Source: Prevotellaceae bacterium
GTDB lineage: Bacteria > Bacteroidota > Bacteroidia > Bacteroidales > UBA932
Length of the DNA: 15,351 nt
Direction: 5' to 3'
NCBI GenBank assembly: GCA_031287815.1
Contig: JAITSM010000150.1
Coordinates: forward strand, 1 to 15,351
Positions 6,773-14,031 of this stretch are shown here, in pieces. Position numbers and translations under genes: made by a program. Within the stretch, counting starts at the first letter, position 1; every line of letters begins with the position of its first letter. The notes beneath the pieces were generated by a model that searched no databases, was not told the origin of the DNA, and worked only from the letters and a program-made list of their open reading frames with translations.

Positions 6773-7010
6773 ATTCAGGTACTTTTTTATTACTTTCGGC
6801 CCTATTGGCACACTCTTTTAATTCCGAAATTAATTTTTCAATCCCGGCAATAATTTTCTTCTTTTGTTCAGGAGAAAAGTGTCCGGGATTACCGTTTGCA
6901 TTTTTACCTGCCAACTTGCGCATAATACCGGAAGTATATACTATGCCACAGTAGTCAGGAAAGAAACCACGACATTTTAGATATTTTATTTTTTTCGTGA
7001 ACTTATCCAT
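6771..7010 (-). CDS. Small basic protein, possible HTH-like (79 aa)
   Basis: I do not recognise this family with certainty. The start at 7010 (MDKFTKKIKYL) is preferred over one 30 codons upstream, because it overlaps the previous gene's stop by 8 nt (ATGGATAA), repeating the coupling pattern of the gene before it. The N-terminal third is Lys-rich with CRGFFPDYC (two Cys, about 14-22). The segment SGIMRKLAGKNANGNPGHFSPEQKKKI (about 28-54) has the rhythm of a small helix-turn-helix regulator, followed by an acidic/basic helix IEKLISELKECA. It is the last gene of the leftward operon, next to the tRNA. A role as phage regulator is inference only. Confidence 0.55.
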   Translation of the reverse strand: MDKFTKKIKYLKCRGFFPDYCGIVYTSGIMRKLAGKNANGNPGHFSPEQKKKIIAGIEKLISELKECANRAESNKKVPE

Positions 7011-7245
7011 TTTTTTTGTGTATCTTATATGCGACGTACCATTTCTCCATTGCCCGGAACAGGCCTTGTACCTTATTGGTATTTCCTTTATAATATTCAA
7101 TCATTGCATCTACGTCATCGACTACCTCAAAGGCATTGTTTTCTACTTTTGCTAAAAATCGTGGTTTTTGGCTGTGATAAATATACACGCCGTCGGGGTC
7201 GGCCATCGGGTTTTTGGCTATAAAAAATTTAGGATATTTACCCAT
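7003..7245 (-). CDS. Small hypothetical phage protein (80 aa)
   Basis: Unrecognised protein of 80 residues. It has no membrane segment or signal peptide. Visible features are a Pro/Gly-rich N-terminal part with PDGVYIYHSQKPRFLAKV (about 17-34), an acidic mid section FEVVDDVDAMIEYYKG (about 39-54), and an aromatic, basic C-terminus (KWYVAYKIHKKNG). It could be a small beta-rich domain. It overlaps the ParB-like gene stop by 8 nt (ATGGGTAA) and the next gene start by 8 nt, so its expression is locked to the operon. Its coding status rests on this coupling and on a normal-looking codon pattern. Confidence 0.6.
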   Translation of the reverse strand: MGKYPKFFIAKNPMADPDGVYIYHSQKPRFLAKVENNAFEVVDDVDAMIEYYKGNTNKVQGLFRAMEKWYVAYKIHKKNG

Positions 7246-7879
7246 TTTCTACCTCCCATGCTTGTGAAAATTCATTGTCGGCGAATAATGACGCAATACC
7301 GGTGAGTTGCTTCAGGCGTAGTATTTCATCCATGTCCATGCCAATGTGCTTCTTTATCCACGTTTCCTTGCGCCCCAATAAAATCAGTTCTTTTACAATA
7401 TTGCTCATCAGGTCGATGTCGTGTGAGCCGCGTGCACGGTTGTGCCGGATGGTCGATGCCATACGGTTGTCAAGCTCCCGGTTACCTTCCCTGATGAACG
7501 ATAGTGGCAGGCGCCCAAATGTGCTTTCTCTTATTTTCTTAGATTTTCGTTCCGACTGCCGGCGGTGGAAACCGTCCACAATCCTGATAGTATCTTCTTC
7601 CGGGTTACCTACTATCGGCATGGTGTAGCCGTCTTCTTCGATAGAGGTAATAAGCAACGCCATTTCTGGCGGCGCCACGCTGTTTGGATTGTAGTCATTA
7701 CCTTCTACTTTTTCCGATTTTTCCCACGCCACAAAATCTACGGGGTGGTGCCTGAGCGGGCTTACCTCGTGCAGCTCTGCACGAACATAGTTCAGCGCGT
7801 CTATTTTTTCGTCAATATCCGAAATTCCAGATATTAACGCGCATAATTCCTTTGCTTTTTGTGTTATTGCTTCGTTCAT
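7238..7879 (-). CDS. ParB-like (ParB/Srx fold) protein, IbrB-like
   Basis: A 213-residue protein with a ParB/sulfiredoxin-fold domain. After a helical N-terminus, EVSPLRHHPVDFVAW (about 38-52) and NDYNPNSVAPPEM (about 61-73) lead into the core, with IRIVDGFHRR (about 98-107) standing where ParB proteins have the GERR-type nucleotide-binding box. A helical, HTH-like region follows (about 155-196: DLMSNIVKEL, WIKKHIGMD, EILRLKQLTG). It is immediately downstream of, and overlaps by 4 nt (ATGA), a DUF3440 PAPS-reductase-like gene. That pairing is the one known from E. coli ibrA/ibrB and ybdN/ybdM. The biochemical role of the pair is not settled. It is not a plasmid-type ParB: no ParA is nearby and the length is short. 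Confidence 0.82.
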   Translation of the reverse strand: MNEAITQKAKELCALISGISDIDEKIDALNYVRAELHEVSPLRHHPVDFVAWEKSEKVEGNDYNPNSVAPPEMALLITSIEEDGYTMPIVGNPEEDTIRIVDGFHRRQSERKSKKIRESTFGRLPLSFIREGNRELDNRMASTIRHNRARGSHDIDLMSNIVKELILLGRKETWIKKHIGMDMDEILRLKQLTGIASLFADNEFSQAWEVENG

Positions 7880-9195
7880 AATTCGTTCCTATACTTTTTT
7901 AGCAGCTCATTTTGCTTTAGCACCTGCCGCTTGGTTATCGAAAAGGATAACGATTGGCAAGTGATATCATTCTTTAAGATTGTCATGCACAGCCGGCGCC
8001 ATGAAAGGAAGTCGGCTTTATTATCCAAACCCGGCAGTACGTCGGGAATGGCTTTGGCTTTTATTACTTCTTTACCGCCTTTTCCACGATTACTGTATGT
8101 GTGTATATTTATAAAAGCATCCGGCGCAAGTTTTTCGAGTGTTAGAATATCTTCATCAGCAATTGGACAGCCCACCTGCGACCAGTAGCGAATGAACCGG
8201 ACAAATTTTGTTACATAAATATCGCGTGTTTCTTTCGGCAGTGTCTTTAACAGGAATTTACAGTAACTTTTCCATGTATGGCCAGCCGGCAACTCTATCC
8301 GTTTTGCGCCGGTGGCTTTACTTCCGGCATAGATGTTGCCGAAATTCGCACCGGAAACCCTATCCACGACTTTAAACCACGTATCCGGCTCAATCACTTT
8401 GAACATATTCAATCCTGCCTTTTGTTCGTCGCCGTAAGGCTCACAAATACGCATCTTATGAAGCGGCACGCCGGCTTTATAGAATAGGTCGTAAATATGG
8501 TTGTAGGGCTTGTGATATTTGCCGTTGTATGTCCAAATATCGTTCACGTGCCAGTCATATATTGGATAAAAGTTTACGGCATTATCCGATACGACGGTTG
8601 AATATATTTTACCGTCATAATTTCCCTTGTCGTCGCGGGCAATGGCTCGGAAGCGATTCAAGCTTTCATCTGTCCGTATCCCCACCAGGCAGGCCGTGTA
8701 TGCGCTGCCATGCGCCCGCGCGTACCAGTCGCCGAATTGTGCAATAAATTCTTCAAAGGTCATATTTGGCTTGTAGAAGTCAAAAGGATTGTTGCCGGTG
8801 TTGATGATAAAGGGATGTGCCGGCATCGGGCGCACCCACCTGTCGCGCTTGCTTTCCTCCCAAAATATCCAATATAATTCATACATTGACACAGCATTGG
8901 TAGTGAGCATTGGCAAGCATACCCAATATGGCTCTATCAAGTCTAAATTATCGAAAATCATTTTTTCGATGAAGTCAATAGTGCCCTTATAAAAGGCTTC
9001 GAGGTCGATGAACAGTACGCCTATTTTCTTTTTGATATTATGGCGACGCATATAATCGAGAACGAGGTTGAGTACAACCCCGCTATCTTTGCCGCCCGAA
9101 AACGAAACGTAGATGTTTTCAAAATTTTTGAATATGTAATCTATACGCTCGTTGGCAGCATCGTAAACATTCGTGCTTAGGTACTGTTTTTTCAC
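7876..9195 (-). CDS. DUF3440 PAPS-reductase-like protein, IbrA-like
   Basis: A 439-residue member of the PP-loop/adenosine nucleotide alpha-hydrolase superfamily, close to phosphoadenosine phosphosulfate reductases. The PP-loop SGGKDSG is at 33-39. The conserved GIRTDESLNR lies near 172-181 and PIYDWHVNDIW at 211-221, both typical of this family. The C-terminal half (about 255-439) fits the DUF3440 extension, with a basic tail. The start is GTG at 9195, overlapping the helicase stop (GTGA), so no ATG is available nearby. Sulfur or nucleotide chemistry on nucleic acid or small molecules is possible by analogy with DndC and IbrA, but the substrate is unknown. In phages such genes are often called sulfur-metabolism genes; here the ParB partner argues against a plain assimilation enzyme. 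Confidence 0.87.
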   Translation of the reverse strand: MKKQYLSTNVYDAANERIDYIFKNFENIYVSFSGGKDSGVVLNLVLDYMRRHNIKKKIGVLFIDLEAFYKGTIDFIEKMIFDNLDLIEPYWVCLPMLTTNAVSMYELYWIFWEESKRDRWVRPMPAHPFIINTGNNPFDFYKPNMTFEEFIAQFGDWYARAHGSAYTACLVGIRTDESLNRFRAIARDDKGNYDGKIYSTVVSDNAVNFYPIYDWHVNDIWTYNGKYHKPYNHIYDLFYKAGVPLHKMRICEPYGDEQKAGLNMFKVIEPDTWFKVVDRVSGANFGNIYAGSKATGAKRIELPAGHTWKSYCKFLLKTLPKETRDIYVTKFVRFIRYWSQVGCPIADEDILTLEKLAPDAFINIHTYSNRGKGGKEVIKAKAIPDVLPGLDNKADFLSWRRLCMTILKNDITCQSLSFSITKRQVLKQNELLKKYRNEL

Positions 9196-11264
9196 AACGT
9201 AAGTTCTACTTTATGCCATTTCTGCCATGATTTAACCACATTAAAACCTGCTTTTTTATAATGCGGGAAACAGGCATTCGTGCAGTCTGCTTTTATTAGC
9301 TCTACTTTGTTTTCTTTGCACCATTTAATACGTTCGACAAGTAGTTTTGCGTGGATGTTTTTCTTCCGGTATTCCGGGAGTACGTAGTCATTAGTAAACT
9401 CAACACATGAAGCAAGCCGTCTTATAGCCGCAAACGCAAGCATGCTCTTTCCATCCGAAATAATAAACCATAAATAATTGTCGTCAGTCAGTATTGGATA
9501 GCCTTCAAATTCCGCGACGACCTGCTTATTCATGGCGAACGGCGCAACTACTTTGTATAGTTTTGCGCTGGTTCCTTTCAGGATTTCAGTAGTAGTTGTC
9601 CTGTCCATAGTAATTTCATATTGCGGCGTGTCGCCTAATTCTTTGACAAATGTACGTAATTTTTCCTTATCGCTCAAAATTAAGCGAACTTCCGCATCAA
9701 GGTCTTGCTTCCGGTTGAGATTCTTCATAATTTTAAAATCAATGCCGGATTCGGTGAGCAGGTTAAATACCCGCATCGGCTGTGCCTGCCCCTTCCGGTC
9801 AATGCGTCCAAGCGAATGTACCTTTTCGCCCCACTTGAACGAGTTGCTAAAATAAATGAGATTGTGCGCTATTTGCAGCCCATTCAGTGCCCGGCCGCCG
9901 GCGGACGTGGTGGCTACAAAGAAGCGTGTTTCTCCGGCAGTGAATCGCCGTAATTCGGCGTCGCGCTCCTTTGGGTTCTCTCCGGTGAACACGGCGCAAT
10001 CGCCAAGATAATCGCGCAATAAGTCTATCTCAAAAAGGTACTTGCAAAAGAAAATATATTGGTCTGTTTTGTTCAGTAATTTGTCAAGCAACTTAAATTT
10101 GTTTATGCCTAAATATTCGTAGCCGCTACGCTTGCTATGCAGGTATCCGCAGGCTATCTGTTGCAGGCGGGTAAGGTGCAAGAATATCGTTTCGGCTGTG
10201 TAGTTACCACTGTCAATAAGCTCCAGTAAGCGCTCTTTTGTGTCATCATAATAATTTCGTTGATTATCGGTAAGCGGGCAGGTCAGGGTGATAAATGTTT
10301 TATCCGGCAATGTCATACATTCCTCTTTACGAATTTGCATCGTATAGGGTTCTACCAGTGAAATCATATAATCGAGGTTTTTGTAGCCTATTATTTCATC
10401 GTTAAACCCGCTACGCATGACAAACATGTTCTCAAATTGCCTCCAATTTTTGCAGTCGAAAATATGCGGACTTAACAATGTGTACTGCATGTATAGGTTA
10501 TGCACATTGTCAGTTACCGGAGTAGCGGTCATAATGAGTTTGTAGCTACTTTTTTTGCAAACCTCGTGGATGCGTTCGCTACGGATAGCGTCATGCGTTT
10601 TGCAAAGGTCGCTTTCATCGACAATAATCATGGTCCCGGCATCAGCGTAGTTGAGGGCGTCGAGGTAAGTGCTGTCGCTGCTGCTCATACTTTCAATGCC
10701 GAGTATTTTCCATTCAATAGCGCTGGCGGGACAATGTTCTACAATTTGATTGTAAAAATTGCTCCTGGCCGTGCATGGTGAAAATACCAGCACCTTATTT
10801 ATTCTGCCTGCCATGTAGCGGCTATATGCAAGGTCAATCGCTATTTTTGATTTACCTACGCCGGTGTCACCGATGAGCGCTCCCACTTTCATGGTCGCAA
10901 AAAACTCAACGGCGCGGCGTTGGTGAGGCATGGCATTGTCGGATACTACTGGCGGCACGTCATCTTGCAAACGAATATGTATTGGTATCTTTCGGCGGCG
11001 CAATTCACAATCGTTTATCAATTCGTGAAACTGCTGCCGGAACTCCGCTTGTAGCTGCTCTGCTTCGAGGACACACCAAAACTCAGACTCTGTGCTTGAC
11101 CACACTTTTACAAACACGTCCAAACGGTCATTGACCACTTCAAACCAGCACTTATAGACAACGTTTGACCGGCGTGTCCGATAGTCAAAATAAAGGCGCT
11201 CCAACCCATTTTTACACCACAGATTGGAGCCCTTAATACGGATTTGTAATTCCTGTAATTCCAT
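9192..11264 (-). CDS. SNF2-like superfamily 2 helicase fused to a C-terminal GNAT domain
   Basis: A 690-residue protein. An N-terminal part (1-105) of unknown fold precedes a two-lobe SF2 motor. Walker A is GDTGVGKS (132-139). Motif II is VDESD (215-219) in place of DEAH/DEXH. Motif III is TATP (246-249). Lobe 2 has FFCKYLFEIDLL (405-416), FTGENPKERD (426-435), and ATTSAGGRALNG with HSLGRIDRKGQ (motifs V and VI, about 451-493), as in SNF2/RapA-type translocases. The last about 115 residues look like a GNAT acetyltransferase: FIISDGKSMLAFAAI, then VLPEYRKKNIHAKLLVERI (about 628-646, acetyl-CoA loop region) and FPHYKKAGFNVV (about 666-677). The start ATG overlaps the previous stop by one base (TAATG). 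It probably acts on DNA in the cytoplasm. Confidence 0.85.
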   Translation of the reverse strand: MELQELQIRIKGSNLWCKNGLERLYFDYRTRRSNVVYKCWFEVVNDRLDVFVKVWSSTESEFWCVLEAEQLQAEFRQQFHELINDCELRRRKIPIHIRLQDDVPPVVSDNAMPHQRRAVEFFATMKVGALIGDTGVGKSKIAIDLAYSRYMAGRINKVLVFSPCTARSNFYNQIVEHCPASAIEWKILGIESMSSSDSTYLDALNYADAGTMIIVDESDLCKTHDAIRSERIHEVCKKSSYKLIMTATPVTDNVHNLYMQYTLLSPHIFDCKNWRQFENMFVMRSGFNDEIIGYKNLDYMISLVEPYTMQIRKEECMTLPDKTFITLTCPLTDNQRNYYDDTKERLLELIDSGNYTAETIFLHLTRLQQIACGYLHSKRSGYEYLGINKFKLLDKLLNKTDQYIFFCKYLFEIDLLRDYLGDCAVFTGENPKERDAELRRFTAGETRFFVATTSAGGRALNGLQIAHNLIYFSNSFKWGEKVHSLGRIDRKGQAQPMRVFNLLTESGIDFKIMKNLNRKQDLDAEVRLILSDKEKLRTFVKELGDTPQYEITMDRTTTTEILKGTSAKLYKVVAPFAMNKQVVAEFEGYPILTDDNYLWFIISDGKSMLAFAAIRRLASCVEFTNDYVLPEYRKKNIHAKLLVERIKWCKENKVELIKADCTNACFPHYKKAGFNVVKSWQKWHKVELTL

Positions 11265-11851
11265 TACGAGAAATTAGGAGTAGTGTATGGTTCAACCATA
11301 TCCCCTTCTTTGCTTTTTGCAACCACATATTCATTGTCTGTTAGAGTGACAAACCCGCGTGGCACAAGGTTTAAAAAGCCTTCCCATGTGCGGATATGCT
11401 GCCGGTTGCGGGTAGCAAGTTTCCCAAAGCTGTTAATCGGTATGCGCACAGAGCGCCACTCCAGATAGTAGCCTTTGACTATTGGATAGGTTTCGTTGAT
11501 GCGTTCCTGTGCTTCCTGTTTGGCTTGTGCTTCGACTTTCTGTTCGGCTATAACACCTAATTTATAGGCGACAAAGCGCGTATATCGCGCCCACTTTTCA
11601 AACCATCCTTCCGCTTCTCTACTTTGTGAAATACACCATACATCGGGTTGCGACGGGCATTCGGTGCTAACATGCACGCAGTAGCGCTTCAGGTCAATGT
11701 ATGCCGTTTGCTTACATTTTTTTGTGTCGTATAGCGCATCGCTATACAGATACAGGCGGAAAATTTCGCCTTTGTTCCATAATTTACAGCGCAAGCCGCG
11801 TTTTGTGAGAGTTTCAGAAACGATTGTTCCTAATTGTTGGATTTTTTCCAT
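11264..11851 (-). CDS. Hypothetical phage protein (195 aa), first gene of the operon
   Basis: I do not recognise this protein. It has 195 residues with no signal peptide or membrane helix. The N-terminal half reads as alternating beta strands (CKLWNKGEIFRLYLYS, KQTAYIDLKRYCVHVST) that could form a small alpha/beta or wing-like domain. Residues about 90-120 form an aromatic and then Gln/Glu/Ala-rich helix (EQKVEAQAKQEAQERI). The last third is again strand-like, with WEGFLNLVPRGFV. It ends in a one-base overlap with the helicase start, so a joint role is likely. Its start is 56 bp from the -7 box of the operator-controlled promoter. It may be a single-strand DNA or helicase partner, but this is inference. 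Confidence 0.7.
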   Translation of the reverse strand: MEKIQQLGTIVSETLTKRGLRCKLWNKGEIFRLYLYSDALYDTKKCKQTAYIDLKRYCVHVSTECPSQPDVWCISQSREAEGWFEKWARYTRFVAYKLGVIAEQKVEAQAKQEAQERINETYPIVKGYYLEWRSVRIPINSFGKLATRNRQHIRTWEGFLNLVPRGFVTLTDNEYVVAKSKEGDMVEPYTTPNFS

Positions 11852-11906
11852 GATGTTTGTCCCTGTTTTTAGGCCGGTGGGGCTCCGGTGTTAAATTAAA
11901 TTTTAT

Positions 11907-11939
11907 GCAAATATAGATAGAATATTCTATCTATACAAA
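11907..11939 (-). promoter_or_regulatory. Early-operon promoter with built-in palindromic operator
   Basis: On the minus strand, TTTG (11939-11936) is followed after 20 nt by TATATTTGC (11915-11907), a textbook Bacteroidetes promoter. A perfect 22-bp palindrome at 11913-11934 (half site ATAGATAGAAT) fills the spacer and overlaps the -7 box. A dimeric repressor bound there would block the polymerase. The promoter faces the 195-aa gene and the five genes that overlap in series after it, so it should control the whole leftward operon. Confidence 0.75.
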
Positions 11940-11972
11940 TTTATTTATCTAATTTAAAAAACTTTTAATATC

Positions 11973-11992
11973 ATAACATTATTATATGTTAT
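11973..11992. promoter_or_regulatory. Second inverted repeat upstream of the early promoter
   Basis: ATAACAT (11973-11979) and ATGTTAT (11986-11992) form 7-bp arms around TATTAT. It lies 38 bp upstream of the main palindrome, in the A/T-rich gap between the late and early blocks. It could be an accessory regulatory site or a weak hairpin ending the late transcript. It has a different sequence from the main palindrome. Confidence 0.3.
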
Positions 11993-12013
11993 AAATCAAA
12001 ATATTATAAGAGC

Positions 12014-12622
12014 TTATCGGTCTCGAATCGTTATAAACTCCGCTCCTACTATTTCGGTGTGCGGGTTTTTGGAGATAATTTCCTGCCGGCGTTCCCGCAC
12101 GCCGTATTTCCAAAGAAATCCCAAAAACCTTTTCGGTACAATATGTTCTACATATAGCAGACTGTCGCGGCTGCGGACAGTTCCGTCAAAAACACTGCCG
12201 GTAATGCAGCCGTCGAAGGATAGCCATGTGTCCTCATATACGTAGCAACGCACCGTGTCGCGGATGATACTGTCCCGTACTACCACTCGCTCTACCGCCG
12301 GCGCAGATACTTCGTAGGTCGTTTCTGTTTGTACAGTCGTTACCTGTTCGAGGCGCTTTTTGTCAGCTTGGAGTTGCTTGATTAACGCGTAATCGGATGT
12401 GCGGTATTGCTCGTATTCTTCTAACGTCAGCTGGAGCTGCTTTGCGGAAGCGGCATTCAAGCTGTCGTTTACTTTGTAGTGACGCAGGCTGTCGAGCAAC
12501 ACGTAGGTGTTGCTTTGGTAGATGTTGCGCTCGTTGGCGAGATGGTTTACGCGGGCCGTGAGCCCGGCAATGGTGGCAAGGAGCGAGAAAATAATGATGG
12601 CTATGATGAGGTATTTTTTCAT
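12014..12622 (-). CDS. Phage membrane/coiled-coil protein, spanin-like (202 aa)
   Basis: A 202-residue protein with one N-terminal membrane helix (KKYLIIAIIIFSLLATIAGL, about 2-21), then a long helical, coiled-coil segment (about 25-95, with LTLEEYEQYRTSDYALIKQLQADKKRLEQV). A more compact, strand-rich C-terminal domain (about 100-202) includes VVVRDSIIRDTVRCYVYEDTW. The start overlaps the amidase stop by 4 nt (ATGA). Being last in a holin-amidase module, with an anchored helix facing the periplasm, suggests an inner-membrane spanin (Rz-like) role in outer-membrane disruption, though I see no Rz1-type lipoprotein gene. Similar proteins occur in Bacteroidetes phages without a proven function. 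Confidence 0.72.
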   Translation of the reverse strand: MKKYLIIAIIIFSLLATIAGLTARVNHLANERNIYQSNTYVLLDSLRHYKVNDSLNAASAKQLQLTLEEYEQYRTSDYALIKQLQADKKRLEQVTTVQTETTYEVSAPAVERVVVRDSIIRDTVRCYVYEDTWLSFDGCITGSVFDGTVRSRDSLLYVEHIVPKRFLGFLWKYGVRERRQEIISKNPHTEIVGAEFITIRDR

Positions 12623-13212
12623 TTTCTTGCAATTTTTAAGATTGATTGTACATGAATTTTTGTTATCGCTTCCTTGCCTTCATTTGATAGAAGGTAGCGG
12701 CAATCGTTGGGATTGTCCATAAACAGGTTCTCCGTGAGAACTGCCGGGCATTTTGTATCTCGAAGTATGGCAAAATTGCTATCAAAATCGGGATCGCCGT
12801 CCGAGTGGTCGCCGCGCATTTTCGTGCCTACCGGCAGAATTGATTTTGCTTCATTCCAGAATGTGGTAGCGAATTCGTCGCTTTGGCTTTTTCCCAAATA
12901 AGTATGAATTTCCCACCCGCTGGCCCTGCCGGTGTCTAAGGCGTTGTTGTGAATGGAGACTAAGAGGCAATTTTTTATGCCTACTTTGTCAGCAATGGCG
13001 TTTGCTCGTTTGCAGCGTTCCGAAAGTGAAACATCTGTATCTTCCTTTACTATCCGGTCCACATCAATGCCTTGCTTTTGCAATTCCGATTCTACGCGCC
13101 TGGCAATTTCCCGCGTATATTTCCATTCGAAAAGTTGAGAACCATCCGGCCATACCGGTGAACGCTTTCCGGGAGTTTCTATCCCGTGTCCGTTGTCAAT
13201 TAGTATTTTCAT
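12619..13212 (-). CDS. N-acetylmuramoyl-L-alanine amidase (phage endolysin, Amidase_3)
   Basis: Zinc amidase that cleaves the bond between MurNAc and the L-Ala of the peptide stem. The 197 residues form a single Amidase_3 domain. The zinc ligands are seen as H9 in DNGHG, E29 in FEWKYT and H88 in SIHNN, with the probable catalytic E161 in LTENLFMDN. There is no signal peptide, so export must rely on the holin encoded just before it. This marks it as an endolysin rather than a host AmiC-type enzyme. It overlaps the holin gene by 17 bp and the spanin-like gene by 4 bp. No cell-wall binding domain is present, which is usual in phages of Gram-negative hosts. Confidence 0.93.
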   Translation of the reverse strand: MKILIDNGHGIETPGKRSPVWPDGSQLFEWKYTREIARRVESELQKQGIDVDRIVKEDTDVSLSERCKRANAIADKVGIKNCLLVSIHNNALDTGRASGWEIHTYLGKSQSDEFATTFWNEAKSILPVGTKMRGDHSDGDPDFDSNFAILRDTKCPAVLTENLFMDNPNDCRYLLSNEGKEAITKIHVQSILKIARK

Positions 13213-13666
13213 TTTCTTTATTTGTTAAATTAGATAAATCAATATCAAAATGTCGTTTTGTTTTATCAATTAAAATTTTCTGCAATGCTTTTGCCCATTT
13301 AGCTTCGTTGCATGAACTTTCATTTTCAAGAATTGAAAGAACTTGTACCATGCAGAAGGCTCCGGCAGTAATGTTCGCCAAATACATATCCATAAACGTG
13401 AAAATGTATTTATCTACTGTGTATAACAGTAGAATAACAGAATAAATCATAAATAACATGCCAAACATCCGCTTTGCCGAATCTGATTTTAATTTTCCTG
13501 TACATTGTTCCGGGAATTTTACTTTTACCCTTAATGATAATCTGAACGCGGAAATACAATCGACAAATACTGCAAAAATGCAAATCAAGGCAAAAGGTAT
13601 TGTTTGTACAAAACAGGCTATAATGGCCCCCGAAATCCCGGATATAAATTTTACAAGTGTATTCAT
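13196..13666 (-). CDS. Phage holin-like membrane protein (156 aa)
   Basis: A 156-residue membrane protein. Hydrophobic segments lie at about 5-20 and 22-40 (ISGAIIACFVQTIPFALICIFAVFVDCI), 69-90 (MFGMLFMIYSVILLLYTVDKYIF) and 94-112 (YLANITAGAFCMVQVLSIL). A hydrophilic tail with Lys and Asn follows. It overlaps the 122-aa gene stop by 4 nt (ATGA) and the amidase start by 17 bp. The arrangement and topology agree with Bacteroidetes phage holins, which release the endolysin at the end of the lytic cycle. I assign the role by context and topology rather than by a diagnostic motif. Confidence 0.78.
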   Translation of the reverse strand: MNTLVKFISGISGAIIACFVQTIPFALICIFAVFVDCISAFRLSLRVKVKFPEQCTGKLKSDSAKRMFGMLFMIYSVILLLYTVDKYIFTFMDMYLANITAGAFCMVQVLSILENESSCNEAKWAKALQKILIDKTKRHFDIDLSNLTNKENENTN

Positions 13667-14031
13667 GGCATGTTGGTATTAATGTCCTGCAAATCCTGCT
13701 TAACCATTGCTTTGATTTCAAAAGTATGCGCTAAATATGCCTCGTAGTCATTTTTATCCTGTTTGTTGGTAGATAATTTGAGGGCATAAGCATTATACTT
13801 GTTTATCAAAGATGTTTCCTTTGAAGGGCTGTATTGCTCTGCAATAACGAGCGGCACAAGCGTTTCATACTTGGGTTGCCCCCAAATGTGTATCGTTTCG
13901 TACTCAAAAACGGTTTTTTCTTCCTCGCTTTCCGTTTTTCTCTGTACTTCTTTTATGTTGTAATTGTAGTGCCAGCTTCCATCGCCCAAATCTTGCAAAA
14001 TGGGCGGTCTAACATCCGAATTTGATTTCAT
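13663..14031 (-). CDS. Conserved small phage protein between RT and holin (122 aa)
   Basis: A 122-residue protein, soluble and without a signal peptide. The N-terminal half is strand-like (DGSWHYNYNIKEVQR, then KTVFEYETIHIWGQPKYETLVPLVIAEQY). The C-terminal half is helical and charged (SLINKYNAYALKLST, NDYEAYLAHTFEIKAMVKQDL). Proteins of this size and layout often lie between tail genes and the lysis module in Bacteroidetes phages; their function is not known to me, and a tail-assembly role is possible. It is not a four-helix Avd-type DGR accessory protein, since its first half is beta-rich. It overlaps the reverse transcriptase end by 23 bp, so it is translated with it. Confidence 0.7.
   Translation of the reverse strand: MKSNSDVRPPILQDLGDGSWHYNYNIKEVQRKTESEEEKTVFEYETIHIWGQPKYETLVPLVIAEQYSPSKETSLINKYNAYALKLSTNKQDKNDYEAYLAHTFEIKAMVKQDLQDINTNMP

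Noticed and set aside
7238..7879. Plasmid or chromosome partition ParB
   Set aside because: There is no ParA partner or parS-like site and the protein is short; the DUF3440 neighbour fits the IbrB-like group.
12363..12632. 89-aa open frame overlapping the spanin-like gene, possible embedded Rz1
   Set aside because: It has no lipobox or hydrophobic signal and a His/Arg-rich composition typical of an out-of-frame reading.
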